A stretch of 5,087 nucleotides of DNA from assembly GCA_016932895.1 (NCBI GenBank), contig JAFGCA010000199.1, positions 1 to 5,087 of the forward strand. Direction: 5' to 3'. A program made the translations under genes and the position numbers. Shown piece after piece: positions 1 through 5,087 of the stretch. The notes under the pieces were generated by a model, which searched no databases, had not been told where the DNA came from, and saw only the letters and a program-made list of their open reading frames with translations. The first letter of the stretch is position 1. Every line of letters begins with the position of its first letter. The DNA comes from Sedimentisphaerales bacterium (GTDB lineage: Bacteria > Planctomycetota > Phycisphaerae > Sedimentisphaerales > SG8-4).

Positions 1-2
1 AG

Positions 3-1331
3 CAGGAACTCTGCGAGCTTCTGCGGATCCCCAGCGTCAGCGCGGACCCCGCCCGACGCGACGACGTCCGCCGGGCGGCCGACTGGGTGGCCGGCCAGTT
101 CCGCGGGCTTGGCTTTGCCACCGAGATCATCCCGACGGCCGGCCATCCGCTGGTCTACGCCGAGTCGCCCCGGGTCGACGGCCTCCCGACCGTGCTCGTC
201 TACGGCCACTACGACGTGCAGCCGCCCGACCCACTGGATAAATGGACCTCGCCGCCGTTCGAGCCCACCGTCCGCGACGGCCGCCTCTACGCCCGGGGGG
301 CCACCGACGACAAGGGCCAGATGTTCACCCACGTCAAGTCCGCCGAGGCCTGGATCAAGACCGAGGGCCGGCTGCCGGTGAATCTCAAGTTCCTCATCGA
401 GGGCGAAGAAGAAGTCGGCAGCGCGAACCTCGAACACTTCGTCGTCGCCAACGCCCAGAAGCTCGCCTGCGACTGCGTCGTCATCAGCGACTGTTCACAA
501 TTCGCGCCCGGCCAGCCGGCCGTGACGTGCGGCCTGCGGGGAATCGCGTACTACCAGCTCGTGCTGCGGGGCCCCAACCGCGATCTGCACTCCGGCACGT
601 TCGGCGGCACGGTCATGAACCCGGCCAACGCCCTGACCCGGATGCTCGCCGCGGTGATCGACGAGCGCGGCAAGGTGCAACTGCCCGGCTTCTACGACGA
701 CGTCATCGCGCTTTCGGACCTTGAGCGCGAGCAAACGGCCGCCCTGCCGTTTGACGAGGAGCATTATCGCGAGGAGATCGGCGTCGCGGCCCTGGCGGGT
801 GAGGAGGGCTACACGACGCTCGAGCGACGCTGGGCACGGCCGACGTTCGACCTCTGCGGACTCACCAGCGGTTACCAAGGCGAAGGCGCCAAGACCGTCC
901 TGCCGGCCACCGCCAGCGCCAAAGTGAGCTTCCGGCTCGTGCCGAACCAGGACCCCGCCAAAATCACCGAAGCCCTGCGGTCGTTCCTCACCGAAATCTG
1001 TCCCCCCGGCATCGAGATGGAACTCTCGTCCGAGCACGGCTCCCCCGGCGTGCTCGTCCCGCTAGACAGCCCGTACATGCAAGCCGCCGCCCGGGCGATC
1101 CAATACGCCTTCGGCGTCCCGCCGGTCTTCATTCGCGAAGGCGGCTCGATCCCCGTCGTCGCCACGTTCGCCGACGCCCTGGGCGTCGACACGCTCCTGT
1201 TGGGCTGGGGCCAAGACGACGACAACACCCACAGCCCCAACGAGAAGTTCTCCCTGGCCGACTTCCACCTCGCCATCAAAGCCAGCACGAAGCTGTGGGA
1301 GGAAATCGGGAAGCTTGGCGGGGCGGGTTGA
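3..1331 (+). CDS. M20 family metallodipeptidase, N-terminus cut by window edge
   Basis: This is a two-zinc M20 peptidase of the cytosolic dipeptidase group (carnosinase/CNDP2-like and related bacterial dipeptidases), which hydrolyses short peptides. The open frame runs to the left edge without a start. The in-frame GTG at 87 is an internal Val, because the residues before it (ELLRIPSVSAD) are the usual N-terminal motif of the family. There are 442 visible residues, so perhaps 10-20 are missing. Counting from base 3, the expected metal ligands are His69 in GHYDVQP, Asp102 in RGATDDKG, Glu137 in EGEEEVGS, Asp163 in ISDC and His410 in NTHSPNE. The catalytic pair would be Asp71 and Glu136. His196 in LHSG lies in the inserted dimerisation domain, where relatives contribute a histidine across the dimer. 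No signal peptide is visible, but the true N-terminus is not seen. Ligand roles are from family knowledge; the exact substrate cannot be read from the sequence. The TGA stop is at 1329-1331. Confidence 0.95.
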   Translation, partial: QELCELLRIPSVSADPARRDDVRRAADWVAGQFRGLGFATEIIPTAGHPLVYAESPRVDGLPTVLVYGHYDVQPPDPLDKWTSPPFEPTVRDGRLYARGATDDKGQMFTHVKSAEAWIKTEGRLPVNLKFLIEGEEEVGSANLEHFVVANAQKLACDCVVISDCSQFAPGQPAVTCGLRGIAYYQLVLRGPNRDLHSGTFGGTVMNPANALTRMLAAVIDERGKVQLPGFYDDVIALSDLEREQTAALPFDEEHYREEIGVAALAGEEGYTTLERRWARPTFDLCGLTSGYQGEGAKTVLPATASAKVSFRLVPNQDPAKITEALRSFLTEICPPGIEMELSSEHGSPGVLVPLDSPYMQAAARAIQYAFGVPPVFIREGGSIPVVATFADALGVDTLLLGWGQDDDNTHSPNEKFSLADFHLAIKASTKLWEEIGKLGGAG

Positions 1332-1453
1332 AAACGCGGCGGGTGTCGGTTCGATGAATCCTCGCGCCGTGCGCCGGTCACGATCGGGCCCGCTTGGCTG
1401 CAATGATCCTTGCGCCCGCCAACAGCCTGCCCCAACGGGGCACCGCAATACAG

Positions 1454-1484
1454 CCCAGGGTTGCCGCGCGGCGGCTACGCTGGG
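1454..1484 (-). repeat. 31-nt two-step hairpin, copy 1 of the composite repeat
   Basis: This is the inverted counterpart of 1600-1630. The outer stem 1454-1461/1477-1484 has one G·G mismatch (1459/1479). A T·T mismatch (1462/1476) follows, then inner stem 1463-1467/1471-1475 around loop gcg. The middle pair of the inner stem is swapped relative to copy 2 when both are read on the same strand, which keeps the pairing. Confidence 0.7.
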
Positions 1485-1599
1485 TCACCGAGCCCGCCAT
1501 CACGGCCAACCCTGAAAGGGTCGCGCCGCTTGTCGCCGTCTCACGTTGCAGCGATCATACGAAACCCCGATGGGGTTTCAAGGTCGTCGCCCTCCGTGT

Positions 1600-1630
1600 C
1601 CCAGGGTAGCGGCTGCGCCGCAACCCTGGG
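1600..1630 (+). repeat. 31-nt two-step hairpin, copy 2 of the composite repeat
   Basis: The outer stem 1600-1607 pairs with 1623-1630 (8 bp, all Watson-Crick). A single A·A mismatch (1608/1622) follows, then inner stem 1609-1613 pairs with 1617-1621 around loop tgc. After 12 nt comes hairpin 1643-1657. Copy 1 has the same order on the - strand: hairpin 1454-1484, 11 nt, hairpin 1428-1442. Confidence 0.75.
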
Positions 1631-1733
1631 CTATGTTGCCAAGGCCCGTTCCGGGCCCAAGTACCGCCGATCGTCAACCGAGAGAATCCCGAAGGCCGCA
1701 GAATCGCTCTGAGTGACGGTCAGTGGAGGGTGG

Positions 1734-2879
1734 TCACCTGCGTTTTCGTTTCCGACGCTTCTTTGCTTTCGCCTTTGGAATGGGATTCTTCAACTTATTC
1801 TTGATCTCCTGAAAGTAACCGTGGCATAGTTGACTTTGCCGCTGCCCACCGATGCTTACGGCGAGTTCGAACTGCTCCTTAGCTTCCTGCAGTCGCGACC
1901 TATCATCCCCTGCCTGCCGGAAGAGTAATACTCCGAGGCAATGGTGGTGCGTTGCTTGCCCCGGATTGCAGTTGATTGCAGCCTCGAGCGCCTGTCTGGC
2001 TCCCGTGGCGTCACCCCTTGCCTCCAAGATATGTGCCTTCGAGTGATGCGCGTCTGCCGCAAACGGATTGGCAGCCAATATCTGTTCTAGCTCGGCCAAC
2101 GCCTCGTCTTTTTTTCCAAGGAGGTTTAGCGCTCTAGCCACCTCGATCCGTGCAGGCTGGAAATCCGGATGCGTTGTGAGAACGCTTTGGAGTTCGCGCA
2201 TTCCCGCTTCGACTCGGCCCGAGCGGATTCGGTGTTGTGCTAGAAACACGCGAGGAAGCGGCTCCTCAGGCTGCGCGGCGATGGCCGCTTCCAATATCTC
2301 GGGACTAATGCTTGGCGCACCACTCTGGCCCAGAGACAGCTTCCCTGGATTGAGACTCCAAATCGTCTGGATCAAGCGTATCGCGGCTTTGTGAAGACAA
2401 CTTCTGTCGAATTCGACATACTCGTAGTCCCCCTGCAGACCACCGATCTGGCTAACGCCGACCTCCTTCAGCAAGATGAGTTTCTTGCCGATCGCCTGGG
2501 CATGAGCCTTTTCCTCAACGACCCACGGACTCGTGCTCCATTCGTCCTTGCCTTCCATCTTGTCACGCCGAGTGAGAATACCTACGAAGAGCTCTGCTTC
2601 CTTGATTCGCTGTTTGACCTTCTCTGAAACAGACTTTGCCTGCGCCTCTTCGCCGGAAAGACACCTCACGCAAAGCTCGGCGAGAAGCGATTTGAAGAAG
2701 TCCACGACCTCAACGTCCGACTCCGAGAAACTGTGGCCGACGAACGCAGTCCGTTGCATTAGCAGCTTGGCCTCAAGCATGACGTGCTGCTGCATTTCGG
2801 CATGGTTCTGGTCGGATGAAGCGATGAAATCATGTCCGTCATCGCGTTTCCGAAGTGGAATAGGCGGGTCTGGTAGCAT
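1734..2879 (-). CDS. TIR domain protein with TPR repeats and Lys/Arg-rich tail (putative NADase effector)
   Basis: Numbering is from the ATG at 2879 (381 aa). Residues about 44-156 resemble a TIR domain: AFVGHSF starts strand A, ELFVGILTRR fits a central strand, and SPWVVEE matches the TIR pattern Trp-x-x-x-Glu. Trp119 is followed by Glu123, at the position of the catalytic Glu of NAD-cleaving TIR proteins such as SARM1. Residues about 207-346 form four TPR-like helix pairs, usually a protein-binding or sensing surface. The last 14 residues (PKAKAKKRRKRKRR) contain 11 Lys/Arg, suggesting contact with nucleic acid or another acidic partner. No membrane segment or signal peptide is seen, so it is probably cytoplasmic. 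The start is uncertain: the frame opens with a TTG at 2996 directly after a stop, and ATGs lie at 2936, 2879, 2795, 2780 and 2759. None has a strong ribosome site; 2759 has GAGG 11 nt upstream. The N-terminal 39 codons before 2879 look non-coding. GC is lower than in the peptidase gene (about 57% and 43% in two 60-base samples). An NADase or defence role is inference. Confidence 0.82.
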   Translation of the reverse strand: MLPDPPIPLRKRDDGHDFIASSDQNHAEMQQHVMLEAKLLMQRTAFVGHSFSESDVEVVDFFKSLLAELCVRCLSGEEAQAKSVSEKVKQRIKEAELFVGILTRRDKMEGKDEWSTSPWVVEEKAHAQAIGKKLILLKEVGVSQIGGLQGDYEYVEFDRSCLHKAAIRLIQTIWSLNPGKLSLGQSGAPSISPEILEAAIAAQPEEPLPRVFLAQHRIRSGRVEAGMRELQSVLTTHPDFQPARIEVARALNLLGKKDEALAELEQILAANPFAADAHHSKAHILEARGDATGARQALEAAINCNPGQATHHHCLGVLLFRQAGDDRSRLQEAKEQFELAVSIGGQRQSQLCHGYFQEIKNKLKNPIPKAKAKKRRKRKRR

Positions 2880-3172
2880 CTCGGGCTCGCATTCAATTCT
2901 AGGCCGGGTCCAAAAGCCGGCGGACGTTGGTCCCATGGCACCGCGTGCCGCGTTGCTCGGTCTTCGATACTGACAACGGATCGGCGGGTGCGACAATCAG
3001 GTAGCCACCCCAGGGATAGCATCCTCGGGCCGACGCCCTCCCTCGTGGGGAGCGTTTCCTTTTCTTGGTCGATGCGTGGCGGCCGTCCTACACACCATTC
3101 TATCAGGGATCATCGCAGCCACAAGGAGTGGGACGCCCGCTGGTGCGGCAGACGCCCTTGCAGGGGCCAGAG
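2880..3172. other. Leader region upstream of the TIR gene, no gene seen
   Basis: The start of the TIR gene may extend into this stretch as far as 2996. Beyond that I see no coding sequence. The region is less repeat-rich than the DNA that follows, and a weak - strand promoter candidate is listed separately. Overlapping short open frames here have no recognisable protein character. Confidence 0.5.
3097..3124 (-). promoter_or_regulatory. Weak sigma-70-like promoter candidate for the TIR gene
   Basis: Read on the - strand, TTGTGG (3119-3124) is followed by a 16-nt gap and TAGAAT (3097-3102). The -10 box matches TATAAT at 5 of 6 positions, but the -35 box matches only its TTG. It points towards the TIR gene. 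Such matches are common by chance, and vegetative promoters of planctomycetes are poorly defined. Confidence 0.2.
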
Positions 3173-3234
3173 GGAATAGAGAACAGCAGTGGGGAGGTGA
3201 AAACTCGCCGCCCCGACGTGCTCGTTTCTATTCC
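3173..3234. repeat. Imperfect 62-nt stem-loop
   Basis: The arms ggaataga (3173-3180) and tctattcc (3227-3234) pair perfectly. Further in, aac, agca, gt and gggg on the left find partners on the right with single-base bulges, ending at gggg 3191-3194 with cccc 3211-3214. A small ggtg/cgcc stem (3196-3199/3206-3209, one G·U) closes the inside. No T-run flanks it. It could be a degenerate repeat or an RNA structure in the 5' leader of the TIR transcript. Confidence 0.5.
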
Positions 3235-3509
3235 GTTCTTGAGCCGAAGGCCCTCGGTTCTCCCAGCCCAGGGCAACGCCCTGGGAACAGGACGCGCCGT
3301 CGAGCGCGGTCGGGCCAACGGCCCAACGGTTCCGCGGCAGAACAGTTGGCCCGTTGGGCCGAACGGATCACGGGCGCGCGCCTCCGGCTCCCAGGGCGTT
3401 GCCCTGGGCTGGGTGAACCAGGTCCCTTCGGGGCGGAAATCAGGCCGCGCGGCGCGGAACAAGACCGTCTAGCACTTGCCCCAGCGTGACAGCCGACTTT
3501 TCACCTGCC
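3192..3509. mobile_element. Possible MITE-like element bounded by 18-bp inverted repeats
   Basis: Positions 3192-3209 and 3492-3509 are inverted repeats matching at 15 of 18 positions, with the shared core aggtgaaaa/ttttcacct. Just outside lie 7-bp direct copies of acagcag (3183-3189 and 3514-3520), which could be a target duplication, although 2-4 bases separate them from the repeats. The interior holds the palindromic array and no credible gene. The left end overlaps the 62-nt stem-loop, so the two readings compete. Confidence 0.3.
3243..3434. repeat. Second mirrored hairpin array, large nested palindrome
   Basis: The outer arms 3256-3286 and 3389-3419 are inverted copies, 31 nt with one mismatch. 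A 25-nt core (3262-3286/3389-3413) is identical. Each arm carries its own 8-bp hairpin with a 3-nt loop: cccagggc-aac-gccctggg at 3267-3285 and the reverse at 3390-3408. Between the arms, 3311-3332 and 3340-3361 form a 22-bp stem with three mismatches around a 7-nt loop. Smaller ttc/gaa-loop hairpins lie outside at 3243-3251 and 3422-3434. Element centres at 3247, 3276, 3336, 3399 and 3428 give spacings 29, 60, 63 and 29, so the array is mirror-symmetric like the one at 1428-1657. Apart from the shared string cagcccaggg, its sequence differs from that array. Confidence 0.85.
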
Positions 3510-3554
3510 TTGGACAGCAGGGGTTGTGGCAGCGGACTTCCGTGGACCACAGAT
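3435..3554. other. Spacer after the secreted-protein gene, no gene seen
   Basis: Between the palindrome array and the stop of the - strand gene I see only a small stem, cctgc (3504-3508) with gcagg (3517-3521) around an 8-nt loop. It lies 34-51 bases beyond the stop on the - strand, but no T-run follows, so I do not call it a terminator. Confidence 0.4.
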
Positions 3555-4721
3555 TCACGGAAGCTTCTTGAACTCTTCATAGACGCCGAGCCAGATGCGC
3601 TTGACTTCCGGCTCGTAGCCCTGGGGGTTCTTCTCCACGACGTTCTTGATCTTGGTGGCGGCTCCGCTGCATTTGCCCACCAGCGTGAAGGCCCTCTTCT
3701 TCATCGCCTCCTTGCGCATTCGTTCGACGTCGGCGAGCACCAGCTCGGGTTTCGTGAAGTCGGGCTGGGCATCCTTCGCGACGCCGCTCATGTCGGGCCC
3801 GGTGTCGGCCTGTTGCGTCACGCCCAGGCTCTTCGCCGAGATCGGCACCGGCGGGCTCTGGTGCGTCAGCTCAAGAGGGCCAAAGCCTCCGGTGATGAGC
3901 CTCTGCTCGTGGAAGGTGCAAATCTTGTAGTAGTACTTGTCGCCGGCGTCCTTGTACGCGGCGGCGGCCGCCACGTGACGAGACTCGATCGGCGAGTTTC
4001 CACCCGCGACACGGTCAATCCACCAATCCTTGTCCACGATATGGAGCTTGAGCACGTCGCTCCAGCCGGCGTTCGTCAGCAGCTTGACCATCTTCGCTTC
4101 CATCTCCTTGTTGGTCATCTTGGCCGCCGGGAAAGGACGCCCGGCGCTCAATTCCTTCTTGATTTCCTCGTGCAGTGTTTTGTACATGCTGTAGTCCTGC
4201 CCTTCGATCTGGAACTGACCGAGGGCCATCTTCTTGCCTTTGAGCAAGACCCAGAACGTGACGACGTGTTTGCCGGGGGTCTGCTCGGCGAGGTATTCCG
4301 TGATCTGGCAGGCGCCTTTCTTGATGCCTCCCGGCGCGTCGCCGTAGAACACGCCCTCGTCGCGATAGGCCGTCATCCGGTCCAGGGCCGGCGCGACGTC
4401 GAACAGCAGGTGCTTCGCGTCGAGATGCTCTGCCGAGCGCAATTCCATGTAGGCGGCCAGTCGCTTGGAGTCGATGGTGGTGTAGACCGCCATCACCAGC
4501 TTGTTCTGCCCTTCAGCGGCTCCCAAGTCGCGCCACGTCCGCGGCAATTGAATCAGGCCGTAGACGTGATCGCCCGCGGCAAACCTGGTCGAGAGGTTTT
4601 GCGGGCTGGCCGGATCGATGGGCTGGTTCGAGAAGACAAACGATCCCTCCGCGGCCGCGACGCCGTGCACTGCCAGCAATAGCAGGGACGTAAGAACCAA
4701 AGCGTGTACCTTGAGATTCAT
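3555..4721 (-). CDS. Exported protein of unknown function
   Basis: I do not recognise the family. The protein has 388 residues from the ATG at 4721. It begins with a typical signal peptide: a basic MNLK start, a long hydrophobic run, and a likely cleavage after VAAA near residue 24. No lipobox Cys is seen, so it is probably periplasmic or secreted and not lipid-anchored. Residues about 27-175 alternate short hydrophobic strands with loops (VYGLIQL, LVMAVYT, VVTFWVLL), suggesting a beta-rich domain. A charged helical stretch follows (KTLHEEIKKEL, NKEMEAKMVKLL). A second domain contains DKDWWIDR and DKYYYKICTF, and the end is Lys-rich and helical. Only three Cys occur after cleavage. An alternative GTG start 24 bases upstream would put eight extra residues before the signal peptide and is less likely. 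It shares a strand with the TIR gene, but a repeat-filled gap separates them, so a shared role is not implied. Confidence 0.85.
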   Translation of the reverse strand: MNLKVHALVLTSLLLLAVHGVAAAEGSFVFSNQPIDPASPQNLSTRFAAGDHVYGLIQLPRTWRDLGAAEGQNKLVMAVYTTIDSKRLAAYMELRSAEHLDAKHLLFDVAPALDRMTAYRDEGVFYGDAPGGIKKGACQITEYLAEQTPGKHVVTFWVLLKGKKMALGQFQIEGQDYSMYKTLHEEIKKELSAGRPFPAAKMTNKEMEAKMVKLLTNAGWSDVLKLHIVDKDWWIDRVAGGNSPIESRHVAAAAAYKDAGDKYYYKICTFHEQRLITGGFGPLELTHQSPPVPISAKSLGVTQQADTGPDMSGVAKDAQPDFTKPELVLADVERMRKEAMKKRAFTLVGKCSGAATKIKNVVEKNPQGYEPEVKRIWLGVYEEFKKLP

Positions 4722-4729
4722 TGCATCAA

Positions 4730-4735
4730 CTCCCC
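4730..4735 (-). promoter_or_regulatory. Shine-Dalgarno site for the exported-protein gene
   Basis: On the - strand, GGGGAG lies 8 nt before the ATG at 4721. It supports that start over the GTG at 4745, as does the signal peptide that begins there. Confidence 0.7.
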
Positions 4736-4865
4736 GGGCGGCCACCGAGGCGCGCTCGTGAAACCGCCCCTGTACGGACCTCGACCTTCAACCGAAACCG
4801 AGCGGATATTCAATGCCCTCTTTCAGAGACTACTAATGCACCGTACCAAACCCTTCTTTCGAGCA

Positions 4866-4903
4866 AACCACCTTGCGGCAGGTGCGAACTGCCGAAAGTG
4901 GTT
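4866..4903. repeat. 38-nt imperfect hairpin upstream of the exported-protein gene
   Basis: The stem aaccac (4866-4871) pairs with gtggtt (4898-4903). It continues across one C·A mismatch, two A-T pairs and a bulged G to cggca (4876-4880) with tgccg (4890-4894), closing a 9-nt loop. It lies about 145 bases before the ATG at 4721. It could be a regulatory structure or a protein-binding dyad; no function is shown. Confidence 0.45.
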
Positions 4904-4910
4904 GTGGCCG

Positions 4911-4920
4911 ATCACGTGAT
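4911..4920. promoter_or_regulatory. 10-bp perfect palindrome, possible protein-binding site
   Basis: The sequence atcacgtgat is a perfect dyad with an E-box-like CACGTG core, 8 bases from the 38-nt hairpin. Palindromes of this size are typical of dimeric regulator sites but also occur by chance. No second copy is visible in the window. Confidence 0.2.
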
Positions 4921-5030
4921 TCTACCGCGTCTCGTCGGTGAAGCATACTGCTTTGAGACCCCCGCACGTCGGACTTTTTGGGTCATCGCAAAGACCCGTG
5001 GACCGGCGAATCAACAACTGTCGCGTTTGT

Positions 5031-5055
5031 CGCCTTTCGCTCCGCGAAAGTAGCG
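5031..5055. repeat. REP-like hairpin with 3-nt loop
   Basis: The stem ctttcgc (5034-5040) pairs with gcgaaag (5044-5050) around loop tcc. The stem extends by three more pairs (5031-5033/5053-5055) after a 2-nt bulge (ta). A tgtcgc direct repeat (5019-5024, 5028-5033) leads into it. From memory, very similar stems recur in planctomycete intergenic DNA. An array may continue past the right edge. Confidence 0.65.
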
Positions 5056-5087
5056 TCGGTTCTTGGAGTGGAAGCTGGAAACGCCAC

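Larger units (their letters stand above)
1428..1657. repeat. Mirrored array of six 3-nt-loop hairpins (REP/BIME-like)
   Basis: The gap between the convergent genes contains six hairpins, all with a 3-nt loop. They are H1 1428-1442 (tgcccc-aac-ggggca), H2 1454-1484, H3 1509-1521 (accct-gaa-agggt), H4 1561-1579 (gaaacccc-gat-ggggtttc), H5 1600-1630 and H6 1643-1657 (ggcccg-ttc-cgggcc). Loop centres are at 1435, 1469, 1515, 1570, 1615 and 1650, so the spacings are 34, 46, 55, 45 and 35: a near-perfect mirror about 1542.5. H1-H2-H3 is an inverted, diverged copy of H6-H5-H4. H2 and H5 share one fold: an 8-bp outer stem, one mismatch, a 5-bp inner stem and a 3-nt loop. H5 pairs perfectly outside that mismatch, while H2 has one extra mismatch. 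No T-run follows a stem, so classical terminator function is not evident. The nearest known category is extragenic palindrome pairs; the planctomycete link is from memory. Confidence 0.8.
4736..5087. other. Upstream region with structured elements, no gene seen
   Basis: About 340 bases to the right edge lack a convincing gene. The + strand frame that crosses it starts inside the exported-protein gene region and ends inside the hairpin at 5031-5055, giving a protein with no domain character. The region contains an imperfect hairpin at 4866-4903, the 10-bp palindrome atcacgtgat at 4911-4920, and the repeat hairpin at 5031-5055. No strong promoter for the - strand gene could be picked out. Confidence 0.5.

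Noticed and set aside
495..1435. Long - strand open frames across the M20 peptidase gene
   Set aside because: The + strand frame carries every conserved M20 motif. The reverse frames are shadows caused by GC-rich third positions.
1428..1657. CRISPR array
   Set aside because: The repeats are inverted and diverged and are separated by unequal, symmetric distances. There are no identical direct repeats with regular spacers, and no cas gene is present.
1315..1712. Short + strand open frames in the convergent intergenic gap
   Set aside because: They consist mostly of translated hairpin arrays and show no protein-like pattern.
3065..3489. Three overlapping open frames of 119-137 codons, two + and one -, across the palindromic array
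   Set aside because: They translate inverted repeats, have no recognisable domain, and open in both directions over the same palindrome, which is typical of spurious calls in repeat DNA.
3486..4682. A 398-residue + strand open frame opposite the exported-protein gene
   Set aside because: It lies almost wholly antisense to a gene with a signal peptide and Shine-Dalgarno site. Its translation is low-complexity and Arg/Leu/His-rich without domain character, as expected of a GC-rich antisense shadow.
1734..4721. Thoeris- or CBASS-type multi-gene defence operon
   Set aside because: The neighbouring genes are an exported protein and a dipeptidase. No nucleotide cyclase, SIR2/SLOG, SAVED or other known partner is in the window, so only a single-gene hypothesis is tenable.
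4980..4997. Terminator-like stem gggtc/gaccc next to a T-run
   Set aside because: On the + strand the Ts precede the stem, and on the - strand the stem is followed by As, so it has terminator polarity in neither direction.
4721..5053. A 110-codon + strand frame at the right end
   Set aside because: It begins at the start codon of the - strand gene, has no visible ribosome site, and its C-terminus is translated from the REP-like hairpin.

Overview
The window looks like bacterial chromosome from a high-GC organism, most likely a planctomycete or a relative. The first gene samples at about 67% GC, and the third is a GC-rich gene for an exported protein. The intergenic DNA is packed with short hairpins of a kind I associate with planctomycete genomes, for example the CTTTCGC/GCGAAAG stem near the right end. 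That assignment rests on general resemblance and is not proven.

Layout, left to right. (1) From the left edge to 1331, + strand: the 3'-truncated-upstream remainder (N-terminus cut by the window edge) of an M20-family metallodipeptidase with all metal ligands present. (2) 1332-1733: a convergent intergenic gap. It holds six hairpins arranged with near-perfect mirror symmetry about position 1542.5, all with 3-nt loops. (3) 1734 to about 2879, - strand: a stand-alone TIR-domain protein with four TPR-like repeats and a very basic C-terminal tail. It keeps the Glu expected of NAD-cleaving TIR domains and is visibly less GC-rich than the peptidase gene. (4) 2880-3554: a 675-base gap between two same-strand genes. 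It contains a second mirrored hairpin array centred near 3337, an imperfect 62-nt hairpin, and hints of MITE-like ends. (5) 3555-4721, - strand: an exported protein of unknown function with a clear signal peptide and Shine-Dalgarno site. (6) 4722-5087: upstream DNA with an imperfect 38-nt hairpin, a 10-bp palindrome and another 3-nt-loop hairpin.

The three genes do not look like one operon: the first faces the other two, and the two - strand genes are separated by several hundred bases of repeat DNA. The parts that deserve attention are the TIR-TPR protein, a candidate NAD-consuming immune or stress effector with no visible partner, and the two different mirrored hairpin arrays that bracket it.
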